Shown here: positions 40,760 to 49,921 of the stretch, piece by piece | How positions within the stretch are numbered: the first letter of the stretch is position 1 | Layout of the letters: each line of letters begins with the position of its first letter | Assembly (NCBI GenBank): GCA_030710605.1 | Contig: CP092880.1 | Coordinates: 19,281,791-19,345,790, forward strand | Direction of reading: 5' to 3' | DNA: 64,000 nt | Origin: Cordylochernes scorpioides | Taxonomy: Eukaryota; Arthropoda; Arachnida; Pseudoscorpiones; Chernetidae | Program-made: the position numbers and the translations under genes | Notes under the pieces: generated by a model | The model's input: the letters and a program-made list of their open reading frames with translations, nothing else | Told to the model about the DNA's origin: nothing | Databases searched by the model: none

Positions 40760-40845
40760 TACCTCACTTGCCAGACTAGGCGCCTTTTACACACACTCAA
40801 AAGGCGAAAACGGCGGAGCCCGCAAAAGCGCGGCCGCACGCTCGA

Positions 40846-40860
40846 GTGTGTGTGTGTGTG
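40846..40860 (+). repeat. (GT)n tract bordering the Tx1-like element, 5' side
   Basis: A GT repeat of about seven units directly follows the 5' end of the element (plus-strand side). With the tract at 35,511-35,528 it reconstructs one TG microsatellite interrupted by the insertion. Confidence 0.85.
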
Positions 40861-41059
40861 GTCTGTATGTCCTTTATGCCTGACCAAACCACTCATTGGA
40901 ACGCCATGAAACTTTGGGAAGTTATTTAGTATAGTACTGGGAAGGTTTCTAGCAAATAAAATTTTTGAAATAACTTTTCGCTTTGAAATAATGAAGATAA
41001 ATATTCTAATTTATCTGTTATAATTCAACAATCTGCTCTAAATATTATCATGATGATAC

Positions 41060-41323
41060 GATGATTTTGTAATGTAGAAAATTAGGAAAGACAAAATCCA
41101 GGATGACACGGCAATTTATTTGAGACAAGAATAATAATACAATTCATAGGCAAGATACTATTCCTTTAACTTCCAATTACCGAGGGAACCAATTAATATT
41201 GATTTTATTCAACTTATCGAGTATTTTTCAAGGGACCGGGAAAAAATGTTCACTTTATCGTGAGAATCGTTAGACAAACCTTTACTCGGGTAAAACCCGG
41301 GCGAAGCCGGGTACGTCCGCTAG
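41060..41323 (-). mobile_element. CCCGG-head dispersed repeat, minus-strand copy
   Basis: Reverse complement of the 5' part of the family at 18,754: it ends on the plus strand with 'gggcgaagccgggtacgtcc' and 'gctagt', preceded by the shared 'gcaatttatttgagacaaga' and 'caattaccgagggaaccaat' blocks. 3' truncated. Confidence 0.65.
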
Positions 41324-41627
41324 TTTTGAATATTTTTTTAGATTGAGATTATTAGCTAGTATGTAAAAAAATTAACTCTTGAATTTTTTTTTTTGTATTT
41401 ATATATAAATAAAATTAACTCTGTTGATTTTTTTTTGTATTTAATCGATAACAGCGAAGTTACGCATGTTAAAGTTAGGAAAAATATTTTGATGTTAAGC
41501 AAAACCTGCTCCATCTCGTTTTACATAAATGTTGAAAATTTGGTCGAAATTGATGCATTGTAACGAAAGTTTTTAGCGAACACCACTTATGAAATTTCCA
41601 TTTTATTAATATAGATATATATATATA

Positions 41628-41657
<30 letters not shown>

Positions 41658-41662
<5 letters not shown>

Positions 41663-42236
41663 TAATTTAAGAATCATAAACACCTGTGTAAATACTCACC
41701 ACCTCTTCTTACACCCCCTACTCTAATATGGACTTTTAATCATGGTACCCAATCCTCCTTTAATCAATTTAACTTATATGTATCGTTTTTATGCGTTCAA
41801 TTAAATAAAGAGGTACATCTAAAGGGAACGTAGAAACCAAAAGGGCTTATCCCGCAGCCATGAGGTCAACCGTCGCGTCAACGCGGCGCCAATAAAATGA
41901 CGTAACAGGGCTTACCCGCAGCCAAATAAGGTCAAGCGCCCTGTCGACGCCATGGCGTCAGACGTCCGGTGACGTAACACTTGAGAATATAAAAGAGGCT
42001 TGCCCCGCAGCAGTCGGTCAGTTCATTAGATGCCAGATAGCGGACAGCAGCAGCAGGTAGATCGTTAGTGGATGGCCCGCCGGCCGCTACTTGGTCTCTG
42101 CCTTCCCTCTCTCTGATGTCTCGGATTCCCCTGTGATTCGTCTCTGTGTGCTTTACCACTCACCACCATCACAACTGCGCAATCATCATCTTTCCCCACG
42201 ACTCAATACAACAGACCAGACCACCGAAATACCACA
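41658..42236 (+). repeat. LTR-like repeat with a core promoter
   Basis: A ~579-bp block with perfect 7-bp inverted ends TGTGGTA/TACCACA. It contains a TATA box (tataaaag, 41,988-41,995), an arthropod-type initiator TCAGTT (42,018-42,023) at the right spacing, and upstream a duplicated module with TGACGTAAC sites (near 41,898 and 41,971). It lies against a (GT)n tract on the left. No flanking duplication or second LTR is visible, so it is a solo or orphan LTR candidate. Confidence 0.55.
41988..42023 (+). promoter_or_regulatory. TATA box and initiator
   Basis: tataaaag at 41,988-41,995 and TCAGTT at 42,018-42,023 put the predicted start at A 42,020, 32 bases after the first T of the TATA box, the canonical distance. 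Two TGACGTAAC elements (CREB/ATF or PAR-bZIP type) lie upstream. Confidence 0.6.
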
Positions 42237-43010
42237 TCTAAAGAAAGAAAGTCGACAGGATTCGACATAGAGTCGACAGGATTCAACATATATATGTAAT
42301 AAGTTGAAGTCCTGGTAGCTCTTGTAGAATCCTGTCGACTAGCTGTAATAAGTTGAGGTTTGGTTGTTGACTCTCGCTATACTGTGTTGACCGAGAGGAA
42401 CAGTCAGGATGGGGAGTTTTCCAGTACCTCTCTGCACCTTGGAAGACCTTTTACAATTCTCACAAAGTACAGGCAGTCGTGGTCGAGGCAGAGTGGAAAA
42501 CTTGGGAATGTCCACACAAAAAAACGAAGACACAGTTGCACTAAGAAAGTAGTTGAACTAACTGTGAAGTGACTGTAAAGGGACTGTATTTATATGTTAA
42601 GACGGGGGGCCTTATGCGACAGGGGCCGTTCCTGAGAAAGGGGGCCTTGCATGTCACCAGGTGTGAGAGGGGGCTTTGCATTCCACCAGATGTGGAGTGT
42701 GGGTGGTCTTGGTCCATTTTTAGACCTTGTTGTGGGAATTCTAAATCTATCTCGATTTTGACGTTATGACTTCTAACTCTTGCTTAGCTCAACTCTTAAT
42801 CTATTACAGATTATTATTTATTTATCCTCAGTTTGTACAAATTACATTACATATGATGATGTAAAGACACATATCAATAATATGTATAATCATTTACAGA
42901 TGTGTTTCTATTATACAACATTAAAATCTTATTATAAGTTATATACAATATGGGGTTGTTGGTTTAAATTACCATATATATATATATATGTTATATAAAA
43001 AGAAAGAGAT
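42237..43010. other. Non-coding stretch with a 14-bp inverted repeat
   Basis: No gene is recognised. The 14-mer agtcgacaggattc (42,271-42,284) is repeated in inverse orientation at 42,327-42,340, and a near-direct copy starts at 42,250. A second motif 'gtaataagttga' occurs twice (near 42,295 and 42,343). The G-rich part 42,600-42,690 repeats 'gggggccttgcat'-like phrases. It may be the leader of the retroelement whose LTR precedes it. Confidence 0.45.
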
Positions 43011-43021
43011 TTTCTGCTTGA

Positions 43022-43275
43022 TTTTGGTATGCAGTCGTGGAAAAGATTATAATAAAATTAGTTATCAAAAATAGCTTTAATTGAGCTAAAGGAATATATA
43101 AAAACATAATTTGATAAAAGTTCTGCCTGGCTTAAGGCGTAAGAATCTAAAAAATGAAAAACCTATTTACAAAATGTACAAAAGATTTGAGCCGGCCATC
43201 GGGAAACAACAACAATGAGTTTTTATAGGGGAAGCGTGATCTCTAGCGGTCGATTTAACAGAGTATTTAAATCTA

Positions 43276-43276
<1 letters not shown>
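43022..43276 (+). repeat. Dispersed repeat, uninterrupted copy (empty site)
   Basis: This block (from 'atgcagtcgtgg' to 'cgatttaacagagtattta') matches 47,022-47,193 plus 48,738-48,820, where the gag-only retroelement is inserted. Shared phrases include 'tgcctggcttaaggcgtaag' and 'gagtttttataggggaagcg'. It is thus a paralogous empty site. Its own nature is unknown. Confidence 0.75.

Positions 43277-43329
<53 letters not shown>
43277..43329. repeat. (TA)n microsatellite
   Basis: An uninterrupted TA tract of about 26 units, directly after the repeat at 43,022-43,276. Confidence 0.95.
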
Positions 43330-43332
<3 letters not shown>

Positions 43333-44339
43333 CGTTTTATTTGCCATCTGATTGGCTGATTAAGGTCACGTGAAAGTGAACTGATTGGCTCTGATTGACT
43401 GTTCATCGTCATGTGATCTTAATCAGCCAATTAGCATTGAGTTCATTCGCCAAATAGTGCACAGTGTTTCTTTAGCTCAGAGATTGCATGCATTGAACAG
43501 TAAAATAATACATTTAATATAAAAAGTGGGTAAGATTGTAAGAATATTTTTATATATTTTAAGTAATATTAAAATATTTTTACGCTCTATCTGTAATTTT
43601 AAAAACAGACTTATCTCAGAGTTAAATTTGACTTTTTCTTCTTTCTTATCTCCACTCAATCATATTAGAGTATCTAGCTTGTAAAGCTTGTTGATGGTGT
43701 CTGCCGGGGTAGAGTAGAGCTCATTAATGGATGAGTCAATACAGTCAGATTTGACAACCATCATGACTGCGTGAAGTAGAATGCGTCTGCCTTTTTCATT
43801 AAGACTGGGAGCACTACTCAGTGGCAGGCCGACTTAGCTCCAAAAGAAATGGCCGCCTCTGACATGAGGAACAGACGCCATGTGCAACCGCTCCTAACAT
43901 GGAGTACAAACGCTTCTCATCCTGTATCCCTGGATTAGGAGCCCTTACAGGGTACTGTCAGCCGGGCCAGCTGAGCCCAGGTTTTTTAGTGAGATTTTTA
44001 CTGCTCCCCCTCCTCCTTTTTCATCCGGGCTTGGGACCGGCAAAGGAGGAGTTGAGTTAAATTTATGAATTATTAGGATTATTTATTCTTTGGATGATAG
44101 GGGGATATCTTATGCATTATCTTCTTTGTTTTTAATGAAACGTTTTTGCGGTATGAAAATAGCTCTATTTTATTTATTCGGTTAATTATTAAGCAAAATT
44201 GATTTTGAAAATTTTCGTCGCATGTGAGATTTGTCAATGCTCTATATTATTTAGAGAGCTCTTTAGAATATCTTTAGTAAGTTTTAGAACGGGCAGTCAT
44301 CTTTAGACCTGTTAGCTGAACGTTCTAATGCTCTAGTAT
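43330..44339. other. Non-coding stretch, with a GC-richer block resembling LINE 5' sequence
   Basis: No ORF of note. The block 43,690-44,060 is GC-richer and contains 'catccgggcttgggaccggc' and 'actgctccccctcctccttt', which on the minus strand looks like the untranslated leader of LINE families, but no adjoining ORF supports this. At 43,395-43,450 short near-palindromic phrases ('gattaaggtcacgtgaaag' and 'catgtgatcttaatcagcc') face each other. Confidence 0.4.
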
Positions 44340-44343
44340 ATAT

Positions 44344-44800
44344 TGTAACGTGGACGACAAGGCCAAGATACCAGAGTAAAGTTGGGGAAAGAGGGGTGGA
44401 CTCCAGCTGCCCCCGCTGCCATGTGGCATTTGTCAAAAACAGCATTCCTGTGTGGGGGAGGACAGAGTCTGGTCACATCTGCGGCAAGGAGAAGACGTGG
44501 CGACTTACCTCCGGGCGTGTGGATGACCCTACAAGGCGGTGCCAGGAGAGACTGAAATCGGAGCGACATACAAGGCGGTGTGGGCCAGGCTGAATGTGTA
44601 TAGTGTGGAGCGGAACGCTTCACAAGAGGACGTCAACGGCGCCAGCGGGGCGTCAACGGGTAGGTCGAAGGCAAATCCCACTGTTGTATTCCTTCTGTTA
44701 AGTGAGATACAATAAAGCGCTAACTTTAGCTGCAATCCCTTCGAACTCACATTTGTATCTTTGTGGCATCCTGAGTAGACAAAGTGGGTATGACGTAACA
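44344..44800 (+). repeat. Solo LTR, copy 2, with 4-bp duplication
   Basis: A 457-bp block from TGTAACGTGG to ATGACGTAACA flanked by atat on both sides (44,340-44,343 and 44,801-44,804). It is related throughout to 17,062-17,535 and carries AATAAA near 44,711. No internal retroelement region is present, so it is best read as a solo LTR left by recombination. One strand has a stretch with C-X2-C spacing (near 44,408) but no convincing gene. Confidence 0.65.
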
Positions 44801-44819
44801 ATATGAAGAGTGGAATTTT

Positions 44820-45300
44820 CAATACGTCTATTTTCTAAAAAACTTTAGTAAAAATCACAAAATTGTCACTGTATTCTTGAAACCCCATCAAACTTTCTGA
44901 TTTTCTTGAATACATTTATAAAATATCGCAATCTACAAGATTAAACATTCAAATCAAAAAACGGTATATCTTGTATAGAAAAATATACTGTGTTTAATTG
45001 AATATTTTAGTGATCAGAACCTTCGTCTTTTTCAAAGGCTTCTAAACTCTGAATGAAAATTCAACAAGACATAAAGGTAAATCTGGAAGATCTTTTTGTC
45101 AGATTTACACAACCACATAAAATTTAAAAAACAATATAATGCGGCTTATGATTGTAAAACGATATTTGAAAATTTATCCCGCATGTATTTCTTTTAAACG
45201 AAAAATCGAAATTTATTTTTAAGGAGAAATAACGATTATTTTCAACCTTAAAGATGAATTGTGAAAGGATGAATTGTGAAGAGTAATCATAAACGGAAAA
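44820..45300. other. AT-rich non-coding stretch
   Basis: No gene or recognised repeat is visible. Confidence 0.5.
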
Positions 45301-45305
45301 ATAAA

Positions 45306-45382
45306 AGTGTCCAGGGATGGGAATCGAACCCACAGTGTTCCGCTTACCGGGAAGATGCCATGTCCACTAGGCTACCCTATTT
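45306..45382 (-). tRNA. tRNA-like sequence or pseudogene
   Basis: The minus strand has an A-box-like 'tagcctagtggaca', a perfect B box 'ggttcgattcc' in a good T arm, and a T-rich terminator just downstream. The acceptor stem and the anticodon arm pair poorly (an eight-base loop), so the amino-acid identity cannot be given. It could be the head of a tRNA-derived SINE. Confidence 0.45.
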
Positions 45383-45554
45383 TATTCATATCATGATATG
45401 ATAAATAAACCAATTTCACTATTATTAGGGAGATTAAGTTGTCAAAACCTTTATTAGACAAACTTTCTATTGAAGCCAAGTTAATTCGCTATATATTTTG
45501 TTGTGAACAAAACAGTAAAAAATATTAAAAAAAGGACAGGTGTTGATATTAAAA

Positions 45555-45655
45555 TCAAAAAAAGCATATCCTGACAAGGCTCACATGAGCTTTTTAGATG
45601 GCAGAGTGCCATAAAATGTGAGCTCATGTGAGCCTAGTCAGGATATGCCTTTTTA
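45555..45655. repeat. Hairpin made of foldback arms
   Basis: 'gcatatcctgacaaggctca' and 'catgagctttttagatggca' are followed after a short loop by their near-complement ending 'gtcaggatatgc'. The arms match the inverted ends of the hammerhead foldback family, but the ribozyme centre is deleted. Confidence 0.7.
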
Positions 45656-45659
45656 TGTT

Positions 45660-47020
45660 TTTATATATTTTGTTGTGTGCTTTCAAATTGTGGCGAAGAA
45701 ATATTTTATTATTTAATTTAATATTATTCAATTAAAATATTCAACAGATTATAATATATTTATATATATTACTCTGTATTTGTAAATTCATCTTTAAAAT
45801 ATTTCTTTGCTGGCTTGCTTAAGATTGCCTAGCTGTAGATAGTTTTGTTGAGTTGTTAATAATTGTCGACTCGTCGCGGTGACGTCATCAATAAATACTT
45901 TTACATCTTAAGATATTTCAAGGCTTGATTTCTACGCTACAATATAAAATATATATTTATTATATTAATTACAATAATATTAATTATCATTAATTTTCAA
46001 CTAGCTTTCATATAAATTATATTTAATTCTACTTTATCGTTCAGTCATAGCTTGCTATACTGACATTATACTCTCAATTCGACATTTATATTTTCTATAA
46101 CTTTCCTTAAATATTATAAACATTTTTATTTATAATATATATATATAGTCCAACTTGAATAATTCAAAGCCCAAAGAACCAAAAAAAATCGAATTATCCA
46201 AAAATTCGAATTTAAAACGGAAATTCTATTTATAGGAAATTCAAGGGACCAAAATAAATATTTGAATTAAAGACATTGGAATTATCCAAGTTCTATTGTA
46301 ATTTATTTTAATTATGTGTTTATTTATTTGGATAATTACCCTTATAGCATTGCCCATATATACTCAATTTTTCATCAATTTAAAACGATATTACAAAATT
46401 TAAAAATAATATTACAAAATAAGAATAAATTGAGCTTCGAGCCGATAAAGTTTGTTCAAAGAAAATTAACTTGTTGCAACATCAATGAAATTAATCTAAA
46501 TAAAAAGGACTATTGACCGCCTCTATTTATTGACTAACCCTAGTATAAAAAATGGCGGGAAACTAATCGCGGTAAATCCAAATTTACGAGTTTTCGTTGC
46601 TTCTTCTTTACTGAAGAATTTTAAGAGAAAATTTGAGATGAGATTAGAAAGTTAATGTATTTCTAGCTATAATCAAACGTAGTTCTTAAATATTTACATG
46701 CTGTAGCTTAAAGTTTTAGGTTGAATAATCTTTGGAATCTCTAATTCTCTAAAATTTATTTCGATATATTTGTAAATATCTGAAATTTATTAGGAATTTT
46801 TTTTCAAACTGGTCTTTTTTTCACTTACGTTTTCACATTTCTAATATGCTATTTGGCACTAACAAGTTATATTATGAATTCTTTCCGGAAAATAAAGAAT
46901 ATATATATTATACTTAATAAAGAATGATAAGATTTCTGTTGATTTTTTTTTTTTATCATCTTGAGGATTATACTATGGAATTATTTGCTGGTTCTTTTTA
47001 GTACTAAATGGTATTAGTGA
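45660..47020. other. AT-rich non-coding stretch
   Basis: No convincing gene. The block 46,150-46,310 ('gaattatccaaaaattcg', 'ggaattatccaagttct') resembles a MITE with inverted halves. Otherwise the sequence is simple AT-rich. Confidence 0.45.
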
Positions 47021-47181
47021 TGCAGTCGTGGCAATAATAATAATAGTCTTGATCAGAGGTTTCTTTAATTGAACTAAGGAATGTATAAAAGACATAATTA
47101 GGTAAAAGTACTGCCTGGCTTAAGGCGTAAGAATAAAAAAATGAAAAGCTTATTTACATAATGTACAAAAGATTTGAGCCT

Positions 47182-47193
47182 GCTATTGAGATA
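47182..47193. repeat. 12-bp target duplication of the gag-only element, left
   Basis: gctattgagata here recurs exactly at 48,738-48,749. Confidence 0.85.
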
Positions 47194-48737
47194 GAGAGAG
47201 AGAGAGAGAGAGAGAAAATATCTTTATTTACGGGCTACTAACCAAAAGTTATGATTTTTGAGCCCAAAATCGATGTCAGGTGGCAAGGGACCCTAGGATG
47301 TGGAAGCAGGAGATGTCTCGCAGGGGTGGTAGAAACGTTGGGCAAGCAGGGGAATAGCGCCAGGGTGCAGTGAGGCGGGTGCGTTGAATAGGCCAGGAAT
47401 CCAGGAGAAGTGGCAGATGATAATGGAGGCAGAAGGTCCTTGAAGCCTAGAACTTGAGGGCCCTAGACTTCAGGATGGGGCAGCTTGAGGCTCTCGCCTC
47501 GTGCTTGTCAGGAAGGCCCTGGGAGCAGCAGTTGGCACATTTGGAGGTGCGCTGGTCAGCAATGGATGGGCAGGTTCGGCCTTCATGGCCGTCTTCACCG
47601 CAGTGGAAGCACTTAGGAGCTCTGGTGCATTGGGCAGAGTTGTGGCCGAAGCCACAACAGCGGAAGCAGACGCGGGCGCGGATGGACTCCTCGAAGTTGA
47701 GGATTACTCCATCCACCACGATCCTCCCGCGAACGCCCAGGGCTCTAAAGGTCTTGAGGTCCACCTCGATGAAGGCGGTGCAGGTCCCGTTTCTGGGTGC
47801 AGAACGGTGCGCCACGCGCACCACCTTGTCCCCAGGAAGTTTTCTAACAGCAGCGGTTTCCAGGAAGGTCTCCTCAATTGTGGAGTTGGATGTCTCCTCA
47901 TCCACTTTGAAGAGGCAGATCCGTGGCAGGATCTCCTTCTGCTGGCGGACCTTCATTCCATTCAACTTGCTGGCCAGGGAGGTTGTAACCTCAGGGATGG
48001 TGTCAGGATTGCTGGAATGGAGGACCAGCTTCCCCTTGGTGCGCAGGGAGGCCCAAACGCCTTGGGGGAGAGTGTGAGCAGCGCGGACTGTTTTCAGCAT
48101 CTCCCTTGGGTCAGCCTGTGGGTCATCTGAGATGACCACTGTGTGGGCCGCCGATTTTTCTCCATGAAGGATCACTTGGGCGGCCGCAGGCTTGGAGACG
48201 TGGGAAGGCACAGGTTTTGAAGGACCATTCAGGTTTGTCCTCTTTGCAGGCGGGTTGGGAGCTTCAGACTGCTTCCTTTTGGTTGGAGCAGGAGCAGGCA
48301 GGGAGGAGGCAGGCTTCTTGGCAGGGAGAGCAGCAGGAGCAGGAGTGGCGGGCTTGATTGGGTCAGTCTGGGAGCTGGTTTCATTGCAGGAAGGAGCAGG
48401 GCAGGTTTGAGTGCCGCGGCAAGCAGTCTTGGGCTTGTTGGCCTCCTCAATTTCGTCCAACTCTGCGAAGGACTCGAGGGTGTCAGTGAGGTTCTCTACA
48501 TTGGTAGCGAGGGCCTTGAACATTTCAGTCCGCGAGGCGATGTAGCGTATCAGGTCCTCATGCAGGGATTTCAGGGCAGGATGGCCAATGGAGCTCAGGA
48601 TGCTGCAGTTGCGTGAGATCACCATCTCATCTTCCCTCTCCAGGTCGGCGACGTTCACGATGCGGGTTTTAGGCTTGTAGGCCTTCTTTTTCTTCTTGGC
48701 AGATTTCATAAAGGAACAGACGACCCGTAACCATTAT
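47194..48737 (-). mobile_element. Full-length gag-only (non-autonomous) retroelement with (TC)n tail
   Basis: A 1.54-kb minus-strand element flanked by exact 12-bp duplications (gctattgagata). It has a ~28-base leader, one intact 420-residue gag-like ORF, a ~230-bp 3' UTR with AATAAA, and a tail of about ten TC units where LINEs usually have poly(A). There is no endonuclease or reverse transcriptase. It is inserted in a dispersed repeat whose uninterrupted paralog is at 43,022. A 5'-truncated relative at 3,415-4,195 shows the family has moved more than once. It must use another LINE's enzymes, recalling HeT-A in having gag but no polymerase. Confidence 0.85.
47447..48709 (-). CDS. Intact gag-like protein with three CCHC knuckles
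   Basis: A 420-residue intact ORF beginning ATGAAATCTGCC. The N-terminus is very basic ('SAKKKKKAYKPKTR', a likely nuclear localisation signal). Residues ~40-95 form a predicted helical segment, then comes a long Pro/Ala/Lys linker. Residues ~195-345 look like the folded RNA-binding region of LINE gag proteins ('PRICLFKVDEETSNSTIEE', 'VRVAHRSAPRNGTCTAFIE'). Three zinc knuckles end the protein: 348-361, 367-380 and a longer one at 391-410 with C-X2-C and a His before the last Cys, the arrangement of I/R1-group gag proteins. An out-of-frame upstream ATG lies in the leader. Purifying selection on a gag without polymerase would imply a role in its own transport or packaging. Confidence 0.88.
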   Translation of the reverse strand: MKSAKKKKKAYKPKTRIVNVADLEREDEMVISRNCSILSSIGHPALKSLHEDLIRYIASRTEMFKALATNVENLTDTLESFAELDEIEEANKPKTACRGTQTCPAPSCNETSSQTDPIKPATPAPAALPAKKPASSLPAPAPTKRKQSEAPNPPAKRTNLNGPSKPVPSHVSKPAAAQVILHGEKSAAHTVVISDDPQADPREMLKTVRAAHTLPQGVWASLRTKGKLVLHSSNPDTIPEVTTSLASKLNGMKVRQQKEILPRICLFKVDEETSNSTIEETFLETAAVRKLPGDKVVRVAHRSAPRNGTCTAFIEVDLKTFRALGVRGRIVVDGVILNFEESIRARVCFRCCGFGHNSAQCTRAPKCFHCGEDGHEGRTCPSIADQRTSKCANCCSQGLPDKHEARASSCPILKSRALKF

Positions 48738-48749
48738 GGCTATTGAGAT
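48738..48749. repeat. 12-bp target duplication of the gag-only element, right
   Basis: Exact copy of gctattgagata, adjoining the 5' end of the element. The host repeat resumes directly after it. Confidence 0.85.
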
Positions 48750-49104
48750 AAAACAACAACGAGTTTTTATAGGGGAAGCGTGACCTCTGGCGGTCGATTT
48801 AACAGAATATTTGAATCTATGAAATATAATTTTAAATAAAATAATATTTTTATATAACATATATATAACTAAAAAAGTAATGAAGAATAAAAGAGAGATA
48901 AATATAATGAGTAAGTTTATATTATTATTATATTTGAGGTGAATATCAATAAATATTTAAATTGTTTAACAGCAAGATTCAACAACGGAACCAAGCATTT
49001 AAATCGGCTTTGACACGTCATGAGCTTGTCCAAAACACAACTGGGGTAACGAACCACAGATATTCTTCAATCAAATAGGTAATCTAAATAAATATATATA
49101 TATA

Positions 49105-49921
49105 TGTGATATCTTGGGACCTCTGGGACCAGTGTTACCTGATGCTAGACGAACCTCGATGTCAACTCTACCGTGCAGTCGTGGTGGAAGGCGACACAGC
49201 TGGGCCAAAGGTGAAATAAACAAACAGAGATTCCACTAAGAAGCGTCTGACGTCAAGAAGGAATGGGATGAGGAGAGAGAGAGAGATCTTAAGAGCAAGT
49301 GTTACCGTTGGAATCCAAGCGAAGACTGGCAATTCTAGGGACTCGATTTAACACCACGACCTTGCTGCTTTCTAATTGGCTGACCTATTTAGGTGATTCT
49401 TTCCTAATTGGTGGGACTTTTTCACGTGGTAGTGGGCTATTGGTTGACCTACTTAGGTATTGTCTTCTGATTGGGCCGGGCTTATCTCTTTGACGGAAGA
49501 AATACGTCCGGTCTTGTTCCGGAAATTGGGCGTCTCTCAAACTTTTATAACTTCTGGTCACAAGATACGTCCTGTCTTGTCCGGAAATATTGGTTTAAAC
49601 TTAGCTCGCAGGGTGTCCGGGGTCAGAAGGTTAACTGTGGCGTTATTAATAATTATGTTCTCTTCTAGGCCTACCTCTTAGGTTTGACTTCTACGATCCT
49701 CTAAGCCTGATTTGTTTTAACCTTAACTTTCTCCTGTCTCTCTCCATTCCTTCTATCTGTACAGTTGCAATACTTTATTAGATTCTTACGCGGTACAGAT
49801 TGATGTTAGTTGAGGCTTTCTATGTGCAGTACATAAGAAGTTATATACAGTCATGGGGTGGAACATGTGGTAGTGGATATTTAGACTATTTACAACAATT
49901 CCATGGTCTTAAATCATCACA
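49105..49921 (+). repeat. Left LTR (817 bp)
   Basis: TGTGATATC...CATCACA. It contains a (GA)n stretch near 49,275 and a repeated 'ggaaattgg/ggaaatattgg' phrase with 'gtccggtcttgttccgg' and 'gtcctgtcttgtccgg'. AATAAA-like aaataaac is at 49,213. No long ORF is credible. Confidence 0.88.

Larger units (their letters stand above)
35529..40845 (-). mobile_element. Tx1-like (L1 superfamily) LINE, nearly intact, in a TG/CA microsatellite
   Basis: A ~5.3-kb GC-rich element on the minus strand. It has a short 5' UTR, ORF1 with one frame break, a 1,158-residue ORF2 overlapping ORF1 by ATGA, and a short AT-rich 3' UTR with AATAAA (35,550-35,555), without a poly(A) tail. Both ends abut (TG)n on the plus strand. 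Reverse transcriptase phrases such as 'CQTYAVPGRSPSWNI' and 'NGLRQGCAVSAALFS' are of the L1/Tx1 type. Some Tx1-clade LINEs are known to insert into specific repeats including microsatellites. Its GC content contrasts strongly with the AT-rich surroundings. Decayed relatives lie at 58,680-58,940 and 60,309-61,370. Confidence 0.88.

Noticed and set aside
35529-40845. Tx1-like element as an R1-clade LINE
   Set aside because: Target in CA repeats would also fit R1-clade elements such as those in mosquitoes, but the RQGC and VPGRS reverse transcriptase motifs and the single ORF1 knuckle fit L1/Tx1 better.
44333-44623. Frames with C-X2-C spacing in the solo LTR
   Set aside because: The corresponding stretch is not conserved as an open frame in the related copy at 17,062-17,535.
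47454-48130. Plus-strand frames opposite the intact gag-like ORF
   Set aside because: Same reason: antisense of a GC-rich coding region, no domains.
49299-49681. Frames of 64-73 residues repeated identically in both 817-bp LTRs
   Set aside because: Identity follows from LTR identity. They overlap in several frames and have no domain.
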